Source: Triparma verrucosa
Taxonomy: Eukaryota > Sar > Bolidophyceae > Parmales > Triparmaceae
Direction of reading: 5' to 3'
DNA: 64,000 nt
NCBI GenBank assembly: GCA_030267905.1
Contig: BRXX01000436.1
Span: 1 to 64,000 of the forward strand
Part shown: positions 10,921-22,578 of the stretch, piece by piece
Position numbering within the stretch: position 1 is the first letter of the stretch
Layout of the letters: every line of letters starts with the position of its first letter
Program-made: the position numbers and the translations under genes
The notes under the pieces: generated by a model
What the model saw: the letters and a program-made list of their open reading frames with translations, nothing else
What the model was told of the DNA's origin: nothing
The model's database searches: none

Positions 10921-11456
10921 TTATACTCCGCTGGTACTCCTCCTTGGAAGGGACTCGATCTCGGCGTCCTTCTTGGCCAACTACGCGGCCTAATAGGCCA
11001 GAATATAGGCTCCGCGTCCTTCTTGACCAATTACGCGGCCTTATAGGCCAGAAAATAGGCTCGACACCTAAAAGGAAGAAAAAAATTGTATTATTTGGTA
11101 GCTGGCGGGGCCGCTAGTTGCTAGTGCTAGTGCTGCTTATAGAGAACTACAAAGTTTGGTGTATATAAAATAGTTCTAATATGCGAGCGCTTATCCCACA
11201 CAGCTGTCCTTCTTTTTTTCCAGCCAAGTCAACAACTGAGAAAGCAAGCAGTTGGGGCAAGAGCAGTCCTTACTTGCGCGCACAATCAACCCCCTGCTCA
11301 ACTCACTCTCCATCTCTTCATACCAACCTAAACTCTCCTTTCTTTCCTTCCATTCTTCCCTGCCCTACTTCTCTTCATCGTTAGGGTTATCGTTACTGTT
11401 CAGAAGCACCTTCCCTCCTTGCTGGTCCTCGTCGACTACTCCCGGACGCCTCCGCA
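10921..11456. promoter_or_regulatory. Divergent spacer with a tandem repeat and TATA-like sequence
   Basis: This 536-base spacer separates the starts of two divergent genes and must hold both promoters. It contains the 50-base tandem repeat described separately. TATATAAAAT at about 11162 is a candidate TATA element, but it lies nearly 290 bases from the rightward ATG, so its role is uncertain. TTAGGGTTA near 11383 is a short telomere-like match that can occur by chance. Confidence 0.4.
10964..11063. repeat. Tandem direct repeat, two copies of 50 bases
   Basis: GCGTCCTTCTTG at 10964 and 11014 begins two adjacent 50-base copies. Each contains ACGCGGCCT(A/T)ATAGGCCAGA and ends in ATAGGCTC. Within each copy GGCCT.ATAGGCC is a palindrome. 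The location in a divergent promoter suggests regulatory sequence, but this is not shown. Confidence 0.88.
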
Positions 11457-14400
11457 ATGGCCATGTCTGAGAAGAAGCGAAAGCTACGGGCGACGGAAGG
11501 GAAACCTGCTGAGGTTGACGAAAGCTTTCAGAAAGTCATGAAGGACCTCGCGGGTATAGAGTCGCCCAAGTCCCCGAAGAAATCTCCAAAGGGAGAAAGG
11601 TACGTTCGCCCAGCCCCAACGACAAATTCCCTCGCGGCTTTCTCACGCCATTGTTACTTTCGCCTCCAGGCCTACTTCTCCTGGTTCTCCCGGGTTAGCT
11701 GCTACCTTGTCCGCCAAGAAAGCAGCCAGACAACTCCGCGGCTTCCGCACTACTTTCGGCTCCAAGAAGAATGAGGAGGCCCAGGATGCCATAACGGAGA
11801 CTGAACGGGCCCTGTTGGAGGCAAAACTCGAGGCCGAGAGGGAGGAGAAGAACAAGGAAGAAGAGGAGAGATTAAGGAAGGAGGCAGAGGAGAAGGATCT
11901 CGCAGAGAGGAAACAAGTGAAGGAAAGCTTGGACAAGTGGAAGGTGAAGAAGACAGACACGGTGCTGCTCCTGGCAGGCAAGAACTTCCTTCCGGAGGAA
12001 ATTGAAATAATAGGCCGCGCTCTCGTTTACACTGACACGTACATGTGGGAATCGCTGGTCCTGAGTCGGCAGTCCTTCGTGAAGTGTGATGAAATAAAGC
12101 TGATATTAGAAATAGGGAACGTGAGGGATAACTTCACGCTCAAAAGTATAGAGATGATAACAACGAAGATCGGAGACGAGGGCTGCAAATGGTTGCAGCA
12201 TTGTTTAGCGGAGAACGGAACTGTGACGAAACTTGACTTGAGGGACTCGGGAGAGGTCACTGAGGAGGGGGCAAGGAGGCTTTTGAGCCTCGTCAAGGTG
12301 CCGGAAAAGCCCAAGGAAATACTGCCGATGCCCTACTACGAAATTCTTGGCAATACACCCGAGGGAGTGAAGGTTATCGAAAATTTGCCGCCGGACTGGT
12401 CGAGCGTTTATGACGACGTTTTGTTGCCGGCGGTGACGGACAACGGTCCGCGGCTCCTCACCGTCAGAATCGTCGAGGCCAAGGACCTCATTGCCTGCGA
12501 CAGCTCCGGAATGTCGGACCCTTACGTGAAAATTTTATTCGTTGACAGTAAAACTAAGGACGCCCTCTCGGAGCAGTTCAAAACCAAGACCGTGAAGAAA
12601 ACCCTAGAGCCCAAGTTTGATGAGACTTTCGTCTTTGGGAAGAAGGTTTCCTTGGCGGAAGTTGAAAGCCAGCCCACGCTCAGATTGACCATATTCGACT
12701 CTGACACATTTTCCTCGGAGGAGATGGGCAAAATCGAAATACCACTGCCGAGCATTGACCAATCGACGACTATGACATCGAAGTGGTTCCCACTCGAAAA
12801 GTCGGAGAAGATGAAGAAGGACGTGACTGGGCAAGTGTTGATTGAGCTCCAGTACAGCAAAGAGGGAAAGACGATTTCCCGGGGCGTCCGAAATTCCTCG
12901 TCGAGGATGTTCAAGAGGTCGATTGGCAAAATTCGCACTTCATTCAAATTAAGAAGCACGTCGCCGACGCCCAAGAGGTCACCAAAACCCTCAGCTGAAA
13001 AAGTTACCACACCAAAAAGTAGAAGCACATCTCCTTTCCGTAGGTCCGTGGGTAAGAAGAGCTGGATGGGGGCAAAGAGCGCCCTGAGCCTGATTGCTGG
13101 ACCAAAAAAGTCGGGCGACAACGACGTCGATGATGTTGACGTTGACCTTTTGGCATCAAACCTCGCCGAAACCCTTGCGGCACAGGTTCAGATGGGGGAA
13201 GAACCATTTGAGAAAGAGAAGGCGGCAGCGAAGAACGCAACGGAAGATCAAAATGACAAGTCTGCTCCGAGCTCCCCCCGGACCGAAGTTACACCACAGC
13301 GGTCAGAGCGAGGGAATCTACAGACCCCTACCTCGTCATCGTCAACGCCAAATCTTGCAAACAGTCCTCCTTCGTCCTCTCTCAGGAACATCTTTGGAGT
13401 CAGGTCTTTTGGAAAGCGCGCCTTGCAGAAGATGAAAAGTCGAAAGAACGAAAAGATGACCGCACAAAAGTCATCAGTCGAAGGGGATGGTGAGGGCGGT
13501 GAAGAGAAGAAGAGCGACCCACAACGGGAGGACTTCCCCGGTATAGAGGACCAAGAATCTTCCCTTCCCCAACTCTCAGACGTTCGTGAAGCGGGCTTGG
13601 TCAACGCATTCGCAGCGAATCTCGGTATGTCCGGAGAGGTGAAAACGATAATAAAGCAAAGGAATCAGGAGAGGAAGAAACATGAAGATGAGAACTCAGA
13701 AAGGCTGGGGACGCCTAAAAGTGTGCTAAAGCACAGCAAAAGCACCCATAGCAGTACGACTAAGGCCATCATGGAAGACGAGGACACGACTAGGAATGAA
13801 GGGCTGTCGTTGACCCTGCTTGAGGCCTCGTTGCCAAGGTGAGCTGTTGGTGGAGAAGTCGCGAAATCACTTCTTTCCCCTAACACGCGCTCCTCCTACG
13901 CCACCTACTTCATCTTTCCTTCTTTGTGCAGTGCCACTCAATCCCCTTCGCCCCCGAAGAGCGCCGTAAAGAGTCCTCTGAGCGCACTGAAGAGTCCTGC
14001 TCCAAAGAGCGCACTGAAGTCTGCCAGATTTTCAGGGAAGGGGAAGTCTGTCGACCTCTCGAGCTCGAGCTCTACATCTGAACGTTCTAGACCTAGGGGA
14101 GATAGTAAGATAAAGTTCAGCGCCAGCAGTACTCCTGGCGGCCTAGCCATTGATGTTGGCGAAGAAAATGGTGGCGACGATGCGGAGAAGGTAGCTGAAG
14201 AAATGGCTGCAAAACTGGCAGCCATGGTTGTCGATGTCGATCAGGACAGCACCGAAGGGGGCGAGACTCCGAAAAGTAAAAAGTCTGGTTTCGCCAGTTT
14301 TGGCGGGTTGGGGAAAGCCGCTCGCTCCTTCAAGAAAAGCGTGGGCAAGTTGAGCCCAAAAAATGCTGGTAGCAGCAGCAGCCCGTCCCGCAGTAAGGGC

Positions 14401-15981
14401 ATGAAGACGTGGTCGGCTGCTCGAAAGAAGTTAAATAATGCGGGAAGCTTTCAGGCGAGCAAGTCCCCATTGGTAGCTAGTCACAAACGCCACGATCGTA
14501 AAACTGCTGGAGTAATAGGCTTGGCTGGTTCGACGAAGACGGAAACGATCGATGACTTGATTGCCGAATCCGTAGGACCCACCCCCGAGCCTGAACCAGA
14601 TTACATCGTCAATCAGACGAAGCCCCTTTGCCCTAGCATCATCGAGCTGAACGGGCTCCCGGTCAAGCTTTTACTGGGCGGCAAACTGACCACGCTCAAC
14701 CTCGAGAGTATGAAGTTGGGCAACGTGGAGGCACACCTGCTCGCTGAGCTCTTGAAGTCATGCGAGGCACTGACGAGTCTGAACCTGCACAAGAATAAGT
14801 TCAAGGTCGAAGCTATGAGTATCATGGCCCCGACAATCGAAGGACTGACGGAACTGAAACATTTGGACTTGAGCAGTAATCTACTCTTCAAGACCGGTGG
14901 AATGCTGGTTGCTAGAATTTTGGCAAAGTGCGAGAACCTCGAGAGCCTAATATTGGCGTCGTGCGAATTGACCAACTCGAAAGAAATCAGCTTGAATGAG
15001 AGGAAGGTGAAGGAGGACAAGGACGACATCATTCCTGATCAGCTTGCGGCTATGATGTTGAGGGATGAAATGGGAAGACACAAAAAAATCATTCATCTGG
15101 ACGTGGAAGAGAACGAGATCGACGATTTCATCATGTTGGGGGTTAAGAATAGATTGAAAGTCAATAAGGCGCTTCTGCACGGGAGGCCAGAGTTCGAAGC
15201 CTTCGTCGACAGCAAGTTTAATTTGAAGGGCAACCAATTGGAACGGGAGAAGCTCGAGCATACGACTAACATCTCAGTCAATCACGGCTACTTTGATAGA
15301 GAGAGGGTGGAGAGAGTTGCCTACGCGGTCGTCGAGGGAGAGGGAACGGTCGAGAGGAAAGAGAGGGAGGCGAAGGAGGAGCGCGAGAGAATTCTCAAGC
15401 TCGAGGAGGAGGAAAGGAAGAAACAGGAGGAGAGAATGAAGGAACAGCTAGAGCTCGAGGAGCTAGGCATGGCAGCAGCGCCGGGGGAAGAGGTGGGAGG
15501 GGGCGGGTCGGAAGACTCGGCTGTCAATCTTCTGGTTGCTTCAAAGATACTGAAAAAGGTGCATACCCAGTCGAGCCTTTACGGCAAGAAGAAGAAGAAG
15601 AAGAAGAAGAAGGATCTGTGGGATGACACTCCTCACCTGTACTACCTCAACCGAGTCCCCTTCAGGGAAGAGGTCAAACCCGGCACTCCCTACAGCAGAC
15701 ACGCCTTCAGGAAGAACTTCGTTTACCCCCCGCCAGAGAGATGCGGAGCTTGCATCGGCTGCTCAGCCCTGTTGCGTTGCGAGAACCAGGGCGCCTACAC
15801 CCGCACGGCCGAGACCGTAGACCTGATCAGGACGGGCTTGCTTGACGGAGAGATGGATCTCAAGGAAGCTCTCGCGATTGTCAGAGATAAGGCGGTTGAA
15901 AAAACGAACGTGGAAAAGAAGCGGTACACTCGCAGAGGAAGCGATCTGAAGAGGCGTCCCAGCAAACTCGGCAAAATATAA
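11457..15981 (+). CDS. C2 domain and leucine-rich repeat protein, 1453 residues
   Basis: Three exons (11457-11599, 11670-13838, 13932-15981; both introns phase 2). After a basic leader comes a charged coiled coil (about residues 90-145: EREEKNKEEEERLRKEAEEK) and an LRR-like segment (GTVTKLDLRDSGEVTEEGA). A C2 domain follows at about 305-430 (LLTVRIVEAKDLIACDSSG, then MSDPYVKI) that keeps Asp residues suited to calcium and phospholipid binding. Next is a long Ser/Pro/Lys-rich linker with repeated KSPL..LKSP motifs. A second LRR block lies at about 1015-1130 (LTTLNLESMKLGN, LTSLNLHKNKFK, LKHLDLSSNLLF). The C-terminus has a charged coil, a lysine run and a cysteine cluster CGACIGCSALLRC near 1390 that could bind zinc. 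I do not recognise the family. The architecture suggests a membrane- or cytoskeleton-associated scaffold. Strong splice-phase agreement supports one gene rather than two. Confidence 0.78.
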
Positions 15982-16083
15982 GCCTTTATTGTATTTGTAT
16001 TATATATGTATTCGATTCTTATTTTCTTTCTATGTATGCTTTGTATATCGTGGACCTAGGAGGATGTATGAACCGCATCGAAG

Positions 16084-18877
16084 TTAAAAGCTTGGGAAAG
16101 CCAAAGGCGACGAATACTCGAACGGGTCGAAGTGGTTGGATGCCTCCCTCCTCGGGGGAGAAAAGAAGAAGCCGAATTGCGAATCTCGAATTTGCGCGTG
16201 GGGGCGGTCCGCGGAGCGGGTTTGGGTAGCCCACTTTGCGCGGCCCGTTGGGTCGAGGGCTTTCCTGAGGTACTGTTCGGGAGCGTTTGCCTGGCTGCGA
16301 GTAAAATGAGCAAAGTCGCCAGCGGAGACTTTGGGAAATGGAGTTGGATTGAATGGATTATTATCATGATAGTTGGTCGGGGGTGGGGGGGGAGGGGGAG
16401 GGGGTTGAACCCTCCTCCTCGACCTGGACCTGGATCTCGTCCTGGACCTGGACCTGGCCAACGACTCAAGGCTCTGTGGACCCGCCACAGCTGCGACGCC
16501 AGTGCGGTTGCTGGGATCTCTGAGCATGGGCGGCTCGGTCTCTTCTTGCGCCATCCTCGTGTTAATGCGAGGAAATGAATGGTGGTTGGACCGCGAGCGC
16601 GTCCTACTGCGCTTCCTCTGCTGGCGGTCGGCGGTGACGACCCTGTTCCTGTCCCTGCCCCGGCCTTGGCGGTGTGTAGCTCTCGTCGTCGCTGCCGTGG
16701 CCTTGAAGGGTCTGGGGAGGAGAGCAGCGGCGACCTCTTTACGTCCCACCTGCAAAACTCCATCGAGAAGGTGAGCGTTGGGGTTTGCGTCGGAGGCCAT
16801 GTTGTTTTCCCTCGCAAAGGCATCCGCGTCCGCCCACTGGTGATCGATGACAACGTCACCGACTCTCCTCCTCCTCCTTGCGAGGGTCTCGAAGCCAGGC
16901 CCGAGCAAGGCGCTGTTGTACTGATCGGAGGTGATAGCTGCCGGTGCCGCAGGGGAGGCTGCTTGAGCTTGAGCTTGAGCTTGAGCCTGAGGGCGTCCGA
17001 TTTCAGGTTGCGGGGTGGGCCGTTGTTGTTGTTCGATGCTCTCGAATTGCGCATTCTCGCCATTGCTCTGTTGATTCTGACGCTGGGCGATTGCGGAAGT
17101 CAAGGGCGGTGTGCTGGCGTCGAAGACGCTGGCGAGATTAACCCTAGCGAGAGGTGGCGAGAAAAGGGAATTTCCAACCTGCTGCTGTCGACGTTGCCCA
17201 CGAGTTTGTTCGGAAGGGTCCTTGGGCTGGTTCCTGGTCGGAGGGGGCACCGGGGGCAGAAGTTGCTGCGTCTGCTGCGACTGCTCTGACTGGGCAGCGG
17301 TAGTCGCGTTTACGTAAGCGGCTTCTCCTCCAAACTCGTCAATGACCTCCCAGGAGACGCAGTGGACGGGATGGACGATGCCCTGGGCAATTCGAGAGCC
17401 GAGCTTTTGGCTGGTTTCGTAGCCCAAGAAGTCCGTTTCGCCTAGCTGGATTGGACCATGCTTGCGCCTGAGGGTGCACCAGGTCCATTCGGTGAAGTTT
17501 GGGTCGTAGAGCATCTCAACTTGCTGCGACTCGGTGTTGTAGATCCTCTGGTGTTGGAATGTGAGGAACGCTTGGATGAAGTGCTGCTCGTAGTGCTCTG
17601 GGACCGCCTCCTTGTATACCTTCCTCAGTGCCTTCAGAATGTGCTCGGGTTTGCGACAGAGGCGGACGAGCTTGTGGGCCTTGACTATGCCGATGCCCTT
17701 GACGTGGGGCGCATAGTCGCAGCCCGTGAGGATGGCCATGTTTAAGAACATGTCTTGCGTCCACTTTGAGAAGGATAGCGCTTGGTTGGAGCCGAGCGAG
17801 CTAGCATATCCAGTATTGCAGTATTGAATGGAGGAGACAGCGAGGCGACCGGACCAGTAAGGGTTAGACTCGCGACAACGACGTATTTCTGTCTGCTATT
17901 TTCAGCTCGCGGTTTCTTACCTGTGCAGAATCTCGTCACCTTCCCCGTTGTGGTCGAGCTTGAAGAGGACGCGCGAGCAGCTGTACACGAGGCTGTCAGA
18001 ATCCTCCGTGATGACAACGTCAATCAACATCGTGCGAGCCAGGAACGCGAGCTGGGCGTCGGCCTCGTACGGAGCCACAATGAAATCGATGCCCTCCTCT
18101 CGGAGCTTGAGGACGAGGAGGTGGCGCATCTCTTGGGTGATGCCAACGCTGCGACGAGGGTAGCGAGAGGTGTTGCGTTGTGTTGTGGGGTGGGGGGTTG
18201 TTAATAGGGGTTTAGGGGTGGAGTGAACAGTTAGAGCAAAATAGCAGTGATGGCCGCTCGCTCCTCGAAGCTTTTTACCTCTTCGCGAAAAACTTCGTCG
18301 CCTCCTTTTTCTTGTGCTGCCTGAGGAGATCGACGCCCTTCTGGTAATTCATCTTTCTGTGACCAGCACAATAAAACAGCAACAAAACGACGAGTGTAGC
18401 AACGAGTTAGTAAATCCAAAACGCAACGTGACACCTTCAGAGCTCCTTACCTATCCTCGCGGCGCTGCGTGTCCGTGCCCTTCTTCGAGGGCAGGGGAGC
18501 GCCATCGATGACGAGAATCACGCCGAGGCCGGCCTTGAGCAGGGTCCGAACCCTGTTGATCGTGTACTTGATAAAGTTGGGATTGGGGTTCGCCCTCCAG
18601 GACGCAACTCCGAGCTTTCCCTCCTCCCCGTGCTGCTCCTCGGCCATGCTCAACATGTCGGTGGACGAGGAGGAGTGAATAGCCTTGTGGAGCCAGCACT
18701 GTGGAGGGAATCAGCAGGGGGGCGCGGAGGGGGTGTTAGAGCTGACCCAAAGTTGCACAGAATTCGAAAAAGAGACCTCACCATCGCGTCTACGCCTGCA
18801 GTGAGGCCCTTGTACGAAGAGATGTTCACGCGCTTCGTGATGCTCTTCAACTGTGGTAAGAGGCCAGGGATACCCAT
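16084..18877 (-). CDS. EXO1: Exonuclease 1 (FEN1/XPG family)
   Basis: Five exons (18877-18782, 18698-18451, 18356-18279, 18148-17921, 17800-16084) give 788 residues. The N-terminal nuclease region starts MGIPGLLPQLK, with VDAMCWLHKA carrying the first catalytic Asp across the exon 1/2 junction. It continues with LVIDGAPLPSKK, APYEADAQLAF (Glu and Asp), VVITEDSDSLVYSC (two Asp) and AILTGCDY near 225. These are the metal-binding residues of the 5'-to-3' exonuclease/flap family. The insertion and spacing match EXO1 rather than FEN1 or XPG. The C-terminal 450 residues are Gln-, Ser/Arg- and Pro-rich, and disordered as in other EXO1 proteins, where this part binds mismatch-repair partners. It acts in the nucleus in mismatch repair and double-strand break resection. 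The last exon is 1.7 kb. The gene is divergent from the SRP receptor gene. Confidence 0.9.
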
Positions 18878-19362
18878 CTTCGAGGTGCGTTGCGGGACGG
18901 TGAGGGGCAGAGCAAGGAGGAGAAATGAAGTGAGGGAACGAGAATAATCGGGGTTTCAAATTTATATTCTGTGCGGACGGCGTTTGCTGATTTATTTCGT
19001 CGTGACGTATTTTGAGTGTCAGAGAACCCTGGTGCGCGAAGATAATTGCAAGGTCCTGCGTCGTTGTCGCTGAAATAAAAAGTAGAATTTGACTTTCCTG
19101 GAAATTCAGAGTAACGTAAGGACGCATGGAGCGAGCTCGCTAATGCTGTGTGCAGGTGCTTCTCGGATCTGTGTGAATGATGGCTTGACCAGCATTTGAC
19201 GCAGTCTGTAATTCTGGACATCGACCATTATCGCCAAGGCGATTCGGAGAGCCCGGATTAAGTTCTTCAAAAACCTGCTATTGAGCGCAATTTGACGCTA
19301 AATTTTAACCCCTTCGCGCTGCAAATGCCCCAAAAATTGTCGTCGCTAGGCATCATTCAGCA
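18878..19362. promoter_or_regulatory. Divergent spacer between EXO1 and SRP receptor alpha
   Basis: This is 485 bases between two start codons. The minus-strand frame 18847-19221 overlaps the EXO1 start and shows no domain, so I do not annotate it. No TATA box or obvious repeat is visible. Confidence 0.45.
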
Positions 19363-21234
19363 ATGCTCGACGGTTTCTACATCTTCCTCGAGTCCGGTGT
19401 CGTGTCTTATGAGAAGCTCCTGACCCCGACGCTGACTCCGACGAAGGCTCGCAACGTGGTCAATGAGCTGATTGGCGTGCACATACTGGAGTCTCGTGGC
19501 GGCGACTCGAAGACGGTGGTGATAGACAATTATGCTGTGGAATGGCGCAGGGACAACTCCTTGGGCTTCGTTGTGGTGGCGCTGTATGGCAATGTTTTGA
19601 GGGGGAAATTGTCCTACCTCTCTAGCCTCCTCGACAAGGTGGTGAAGAAGTGGAGGAAATTTACTGAGGGAGTTGGGTCGGGGGGCGAACCCGAGCCTGA
19701 GAAGGTCTCCACAGAATGGGAGCCGGTGTTCAGCAGGATGCTGCGAGGTGAGAGCGAGCGAAGCGAATACTGTACCGACTGAAGCGACGACCAAGTGCGT
19801 TTATATGATATTATTTCTGACGTGAGTCGCAGAGGCCGAGACGAGCAGTCTAAAGAGTAAGTTCGAGGGTGGGGGGGATGCCAGCATTAACAACGGTACG
19901 ACGGCGGATAGAACGGCCAAGGGTAAGGAGACAAAGGCAGGGAAGGGGAAGAAGGCTGCCGCTTCGTCGAACCCGAATAAGAAGCTGAGCAAGACGCAGG
20001 CCGCGGCTTTGGATTTTTCGGGAGAGAACCTGAGCGAGGATCAGATTTTGCAGGACGCGAGGAACACGTTCCTGCCCGAAGAGGGGGATGTGGCGGGATG
20101 GGACGAGGAGGACGAGGACTACTCCGATGAGGAAGAGGAGGACGGGGGTGGGGGTGGGGGGGGTGGTTGGGGTCTGGGGCTCAAGAATATGCTGTCGCAG
20201 GTGACCGGGAATAGGGTCTTGACGGAGGCCGATCTCGTGCCGGTCTTGGAGACTCTCCAGCAGACTCTCGTGTCGAAGAATGTTGCTTCCGAGATAGGTG
20301 AGCAAAGCGAGTAGCTAGGGAGCGGAGTAGTTTTCTCGTCTAACGAACTTCGTCGCAGCTAAGGAGATCTGCACCTCCGTCCGGTCTTCGCTGGTGGGAA
20401 AGAAAATGTCAACATTCTCGACAGTAAAGGCGACCGTGCTTCCGGCCTTAGAGCAGGCGCTGGAGAGGGTCATGACGCCTCGGCAGCCCATCGACATATT
20501 GAGAGACTGCGTTACCAAGCGCGAGACGCGGTCCAACCAGCCCTACACCGCCGTTTTCGTGGGCATCAACGGAGTCGGCAAGAGCACGTCGCTCGCCAAG
20601 ACCGCGTACTACCTGAAGCAGAACGGCTGCAAGCCGCTGATTGCCGCCTGCGACACCTTCCGCTCGGGGGCCGTTGAGCAGCTGAAGGTTCACGCGAAAT
20701 GCTTGGACGTGCCTTTGTTCCAGAAAGGGTACTCGAAGGACCCTAGTTCGGTAGCTCGGGCGGCGATTCAAAAGGCGAAGGAGGACGGCAACGACGTCGT
20801 GCTGGTGGACACGGCCGGAAGGATGCAGAACAACGTTCCTTTGATGACGGCCCTGAACAAGCTCATTGTCGAAAACAAGCCTGACGCGGTCATCTTCGTC
20901 TGCGAGGCTTTAGTGGGCAACGACGGTGTTAGTCAGCTGCAGGTGAGAATGTGTGAGAAGGCCGTCAACTCCAACGCAGTCTCTGACGCCCCTCCGAAAT
21001 ACCCTTCTTTCATCGCAGATGTTCTCCCGAGCCCTGTCTTCCAGCAACAGTAAGACCGGCGTCGACGGGGTCATATTAACCAAGTTCGACACAGTCAGCG
21101 ACAAGGTAGGCTCGGCCGTTACTTTGAGTCACGTCACGGGGGTTCCGGTCATCTTCGTGGGGGTCGGGCAGAAGTACAACCACCTGAAGAAGTTGAGCGT
21201 AAGGGCAGTGGTGAAGAGTCTCTTCAAAGATTAA
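19363..21234 (+). CDS. SRPRA: Signal recognition particle receptor, alpha subunit
   Basis: Four exons (19363-19747, 19833-20297, 20359-20942, 21019-21234) give 549 residues. The N-terminal SRX (longin-type) domain begins MLDGFYIFLESGVV, as in other eukaryotic SR-alpha proteins, and attaches the protein to the ER through the beta subunit. A charged linker with acidic and Gly runs follows. The NG domain has the GTPase motifs GINGVGKST near 351, DTFRSGAVEQL, VDTAGRM near 433 and LTKFD near 499. The end, VGVGQKYNHLKKL, is the usual closing motif of the family. It docks ribosome-SRP complexes at the ER membrane. A plastid FtsY is excluded by the SRX domain and the missing transit peptide. All introns begin GTGAG or GTGAGC, and the exon phases agree. 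Confidence 0.93.
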
Positions 21235-21274
21235 GAATATATGTCGTTCCATCATCAAAAAAAGCATAATTGTT

Positions 21275-22480
21275 TCATTTTTTATTATCCGTTAGAGGGC
21301 TTTCCCTCATCGTAATACTGATCCTCTCGTCCCCCAGTATATCCTCGTTCCTGATCCCATGCGTGTAATTATACCTCGCCTCTCCAGTCAGAACTTGCAA
21401 AGTCCTCCTCTTCAATAAAACTTTAACCTCGTCTCCTTTTTTACCCTTGTCGAGGCCTTTCGTGCTATCCTTAACTCTCGTGAACGTCATCCTGCAATCA
21501 CCCAAGAGAGACAGGTTGCATATTACCTCCTTGCTTAGGAACCTGTCGTCGACATGATCTTCTAGGTGGTGGTTCTGGGATTTGGAGTAGGAGATGGCGT
21601 TGGCTTCGTTCATTTTCCAGTTTTGGAGCTTCGGGTTGTTGAGGGTGGAGAGCTTGGGCTCTATTAATTCTATGAGGTAACTTGGGAGAGGGTGTTGAGG
21701 GGAATTTACGCGACGGTCCCGGAGGTTGCAGTGGACGCCCCAACGCTTTGAGAAGTTAGGGCCGTTGAAGTTTGATAGTTTGAAGGGGGGTGAGGATTCA
21801 GTTAGGAGGTTTTGTATCAGGGCAGATTCTTCGTCAGGAGTTAGGAAGTCGGCTATAAGGAAGAGACCGGGGATGGGTTGGGAGAGGTTGGACGTGGGAT
21901 CGTTCATGTTTTTCATCATTTTTGACCATAGGGGTGGGGGGTGTTGGGGGGCGTTTGTGGAGGACGAAGTGTGTGTGGAGGAGGAGGAGGAAGAAGGAAG
22001 GGAGGACGAAGAAAGGTTTGGGCTTGGACTTGGACTTGGGTCTGGTCGTGCGGAAGTTACAGTGGCAGTGACAGTCGGCGAAGCAGTGGTAGTAAGCTTC
22101 GACTTCGCTTCATTCACCCCCGTGCAAGCTGCAGCATGGGCTTCAATGCTGTACGTCGGCATCCCCTTGAGACATATTGGGCAGTTCGTGAAATGCGAAG
22201 AAGGCTTGGACGACAGCTTGACCTTCTTCTTCACGGGCTGTTTTGTTTCGAGGTCAGGTGTTAACCCAGGCTCATCATCGCGTACTATGGGCTGTACTAC
22301 TGGCTGATTCGAACTTAACAGCATTGCTGCCGCCATGGATAATATTCGTTCTTCATCGTTGGAGTTTTCGACGCTGGCTGAAAGGCAGGCGGATTCGGCG
22401 GCGGCCATGGTTCGAGCGATGCCGGTATTGAACAAGAGTTCTGCCATCCGCTTGACGTTGGCGATCATATCTTCCTCCAT
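21275..22480 (-). CDS. AlkB-family 2-oxoglutarate/Fe(II) dioxygenase with UBZ-type zinc finger
   Basis: A single-exon protein of 401 residues. I chose ATG 22480 (MEEDMIANVKRMAE) because the longer frame to 22621 would overlap the start of the divergent gene at 22579 and adds a Cys/Lys-rich stretch without a domain. Residues 1-55 look like a UBA-type three-helix segment. Residues 100-119 form a Rad18-type UBZ finger (CPICLKGMP, then HAAAC; Cys100, Cys103, His115, Cys119). After a Ser/Pro-rich linker, the dioxygenase domain has GLFLIADFL, the iron ligands His309-x-Asp311 (DHVDD) and probably His374 (THGIR). Arg386/Arg392 in ERISITMR would bind 2-oxoglutarate. AlkB enzymes remove alkyl groups from nucleic acid bases or proteins. 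The ubiquitin-binding modules suggest recruitment to ubiquitylated chromatin, which is inference. The exact ALKBH subtype is not clear. Confidence 0.8.
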   Translation of the reverse strand: MEEDMIANVKRMAELLFNTGIARTMAAAESACLSASVENSNDEERILSMAAAMLLSSNQPVVQPIVRDDEPGLTPDLETKQPVKKKVKLSSKPSSHFTNCPICLKGMPTYSIEAHAAACTGVNEAKSKLTTTASPTVTATVTSARPDPSPSPSPNLSSSSLPSSSSSSTHTSSSTNAPQHPPPLWSKMMKNMNDPTSNLSQPIPGLFLIADFLTPDEESALIQNLLTESSPPFKLSNFNGPNFSKRWGVHCNLRDRRVNSPQHPLPSYLIELIEPKLSTLNNPKLQNWKMNEANAISYSKSQNHHLEDHVDDRFLSKEVICNLSLLGDCRMTFTRVKDSTKGLDKGKKGDEVKVLLKRRTLQVLTGEARYNYTHGIRNEDILGDERISITMRESPLTDNKK

Positions 22481-22578
22481 GGCAATTCCAGTTCCAGGGG
22501 GTTTGCCCAGATGCCAGCACAGACTCTTTTCACCCGATTTTTTACTACTTTCACAGCGCTCGCGATCAAAGAAACGCC

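Noticed and set aside
16056..17063. 335-residue minus-strand frame
   Set aside because: Overlaps the EXO1 last exon in another frame. Only low-complexity Arg/Ser/Pro sequence, no domain.
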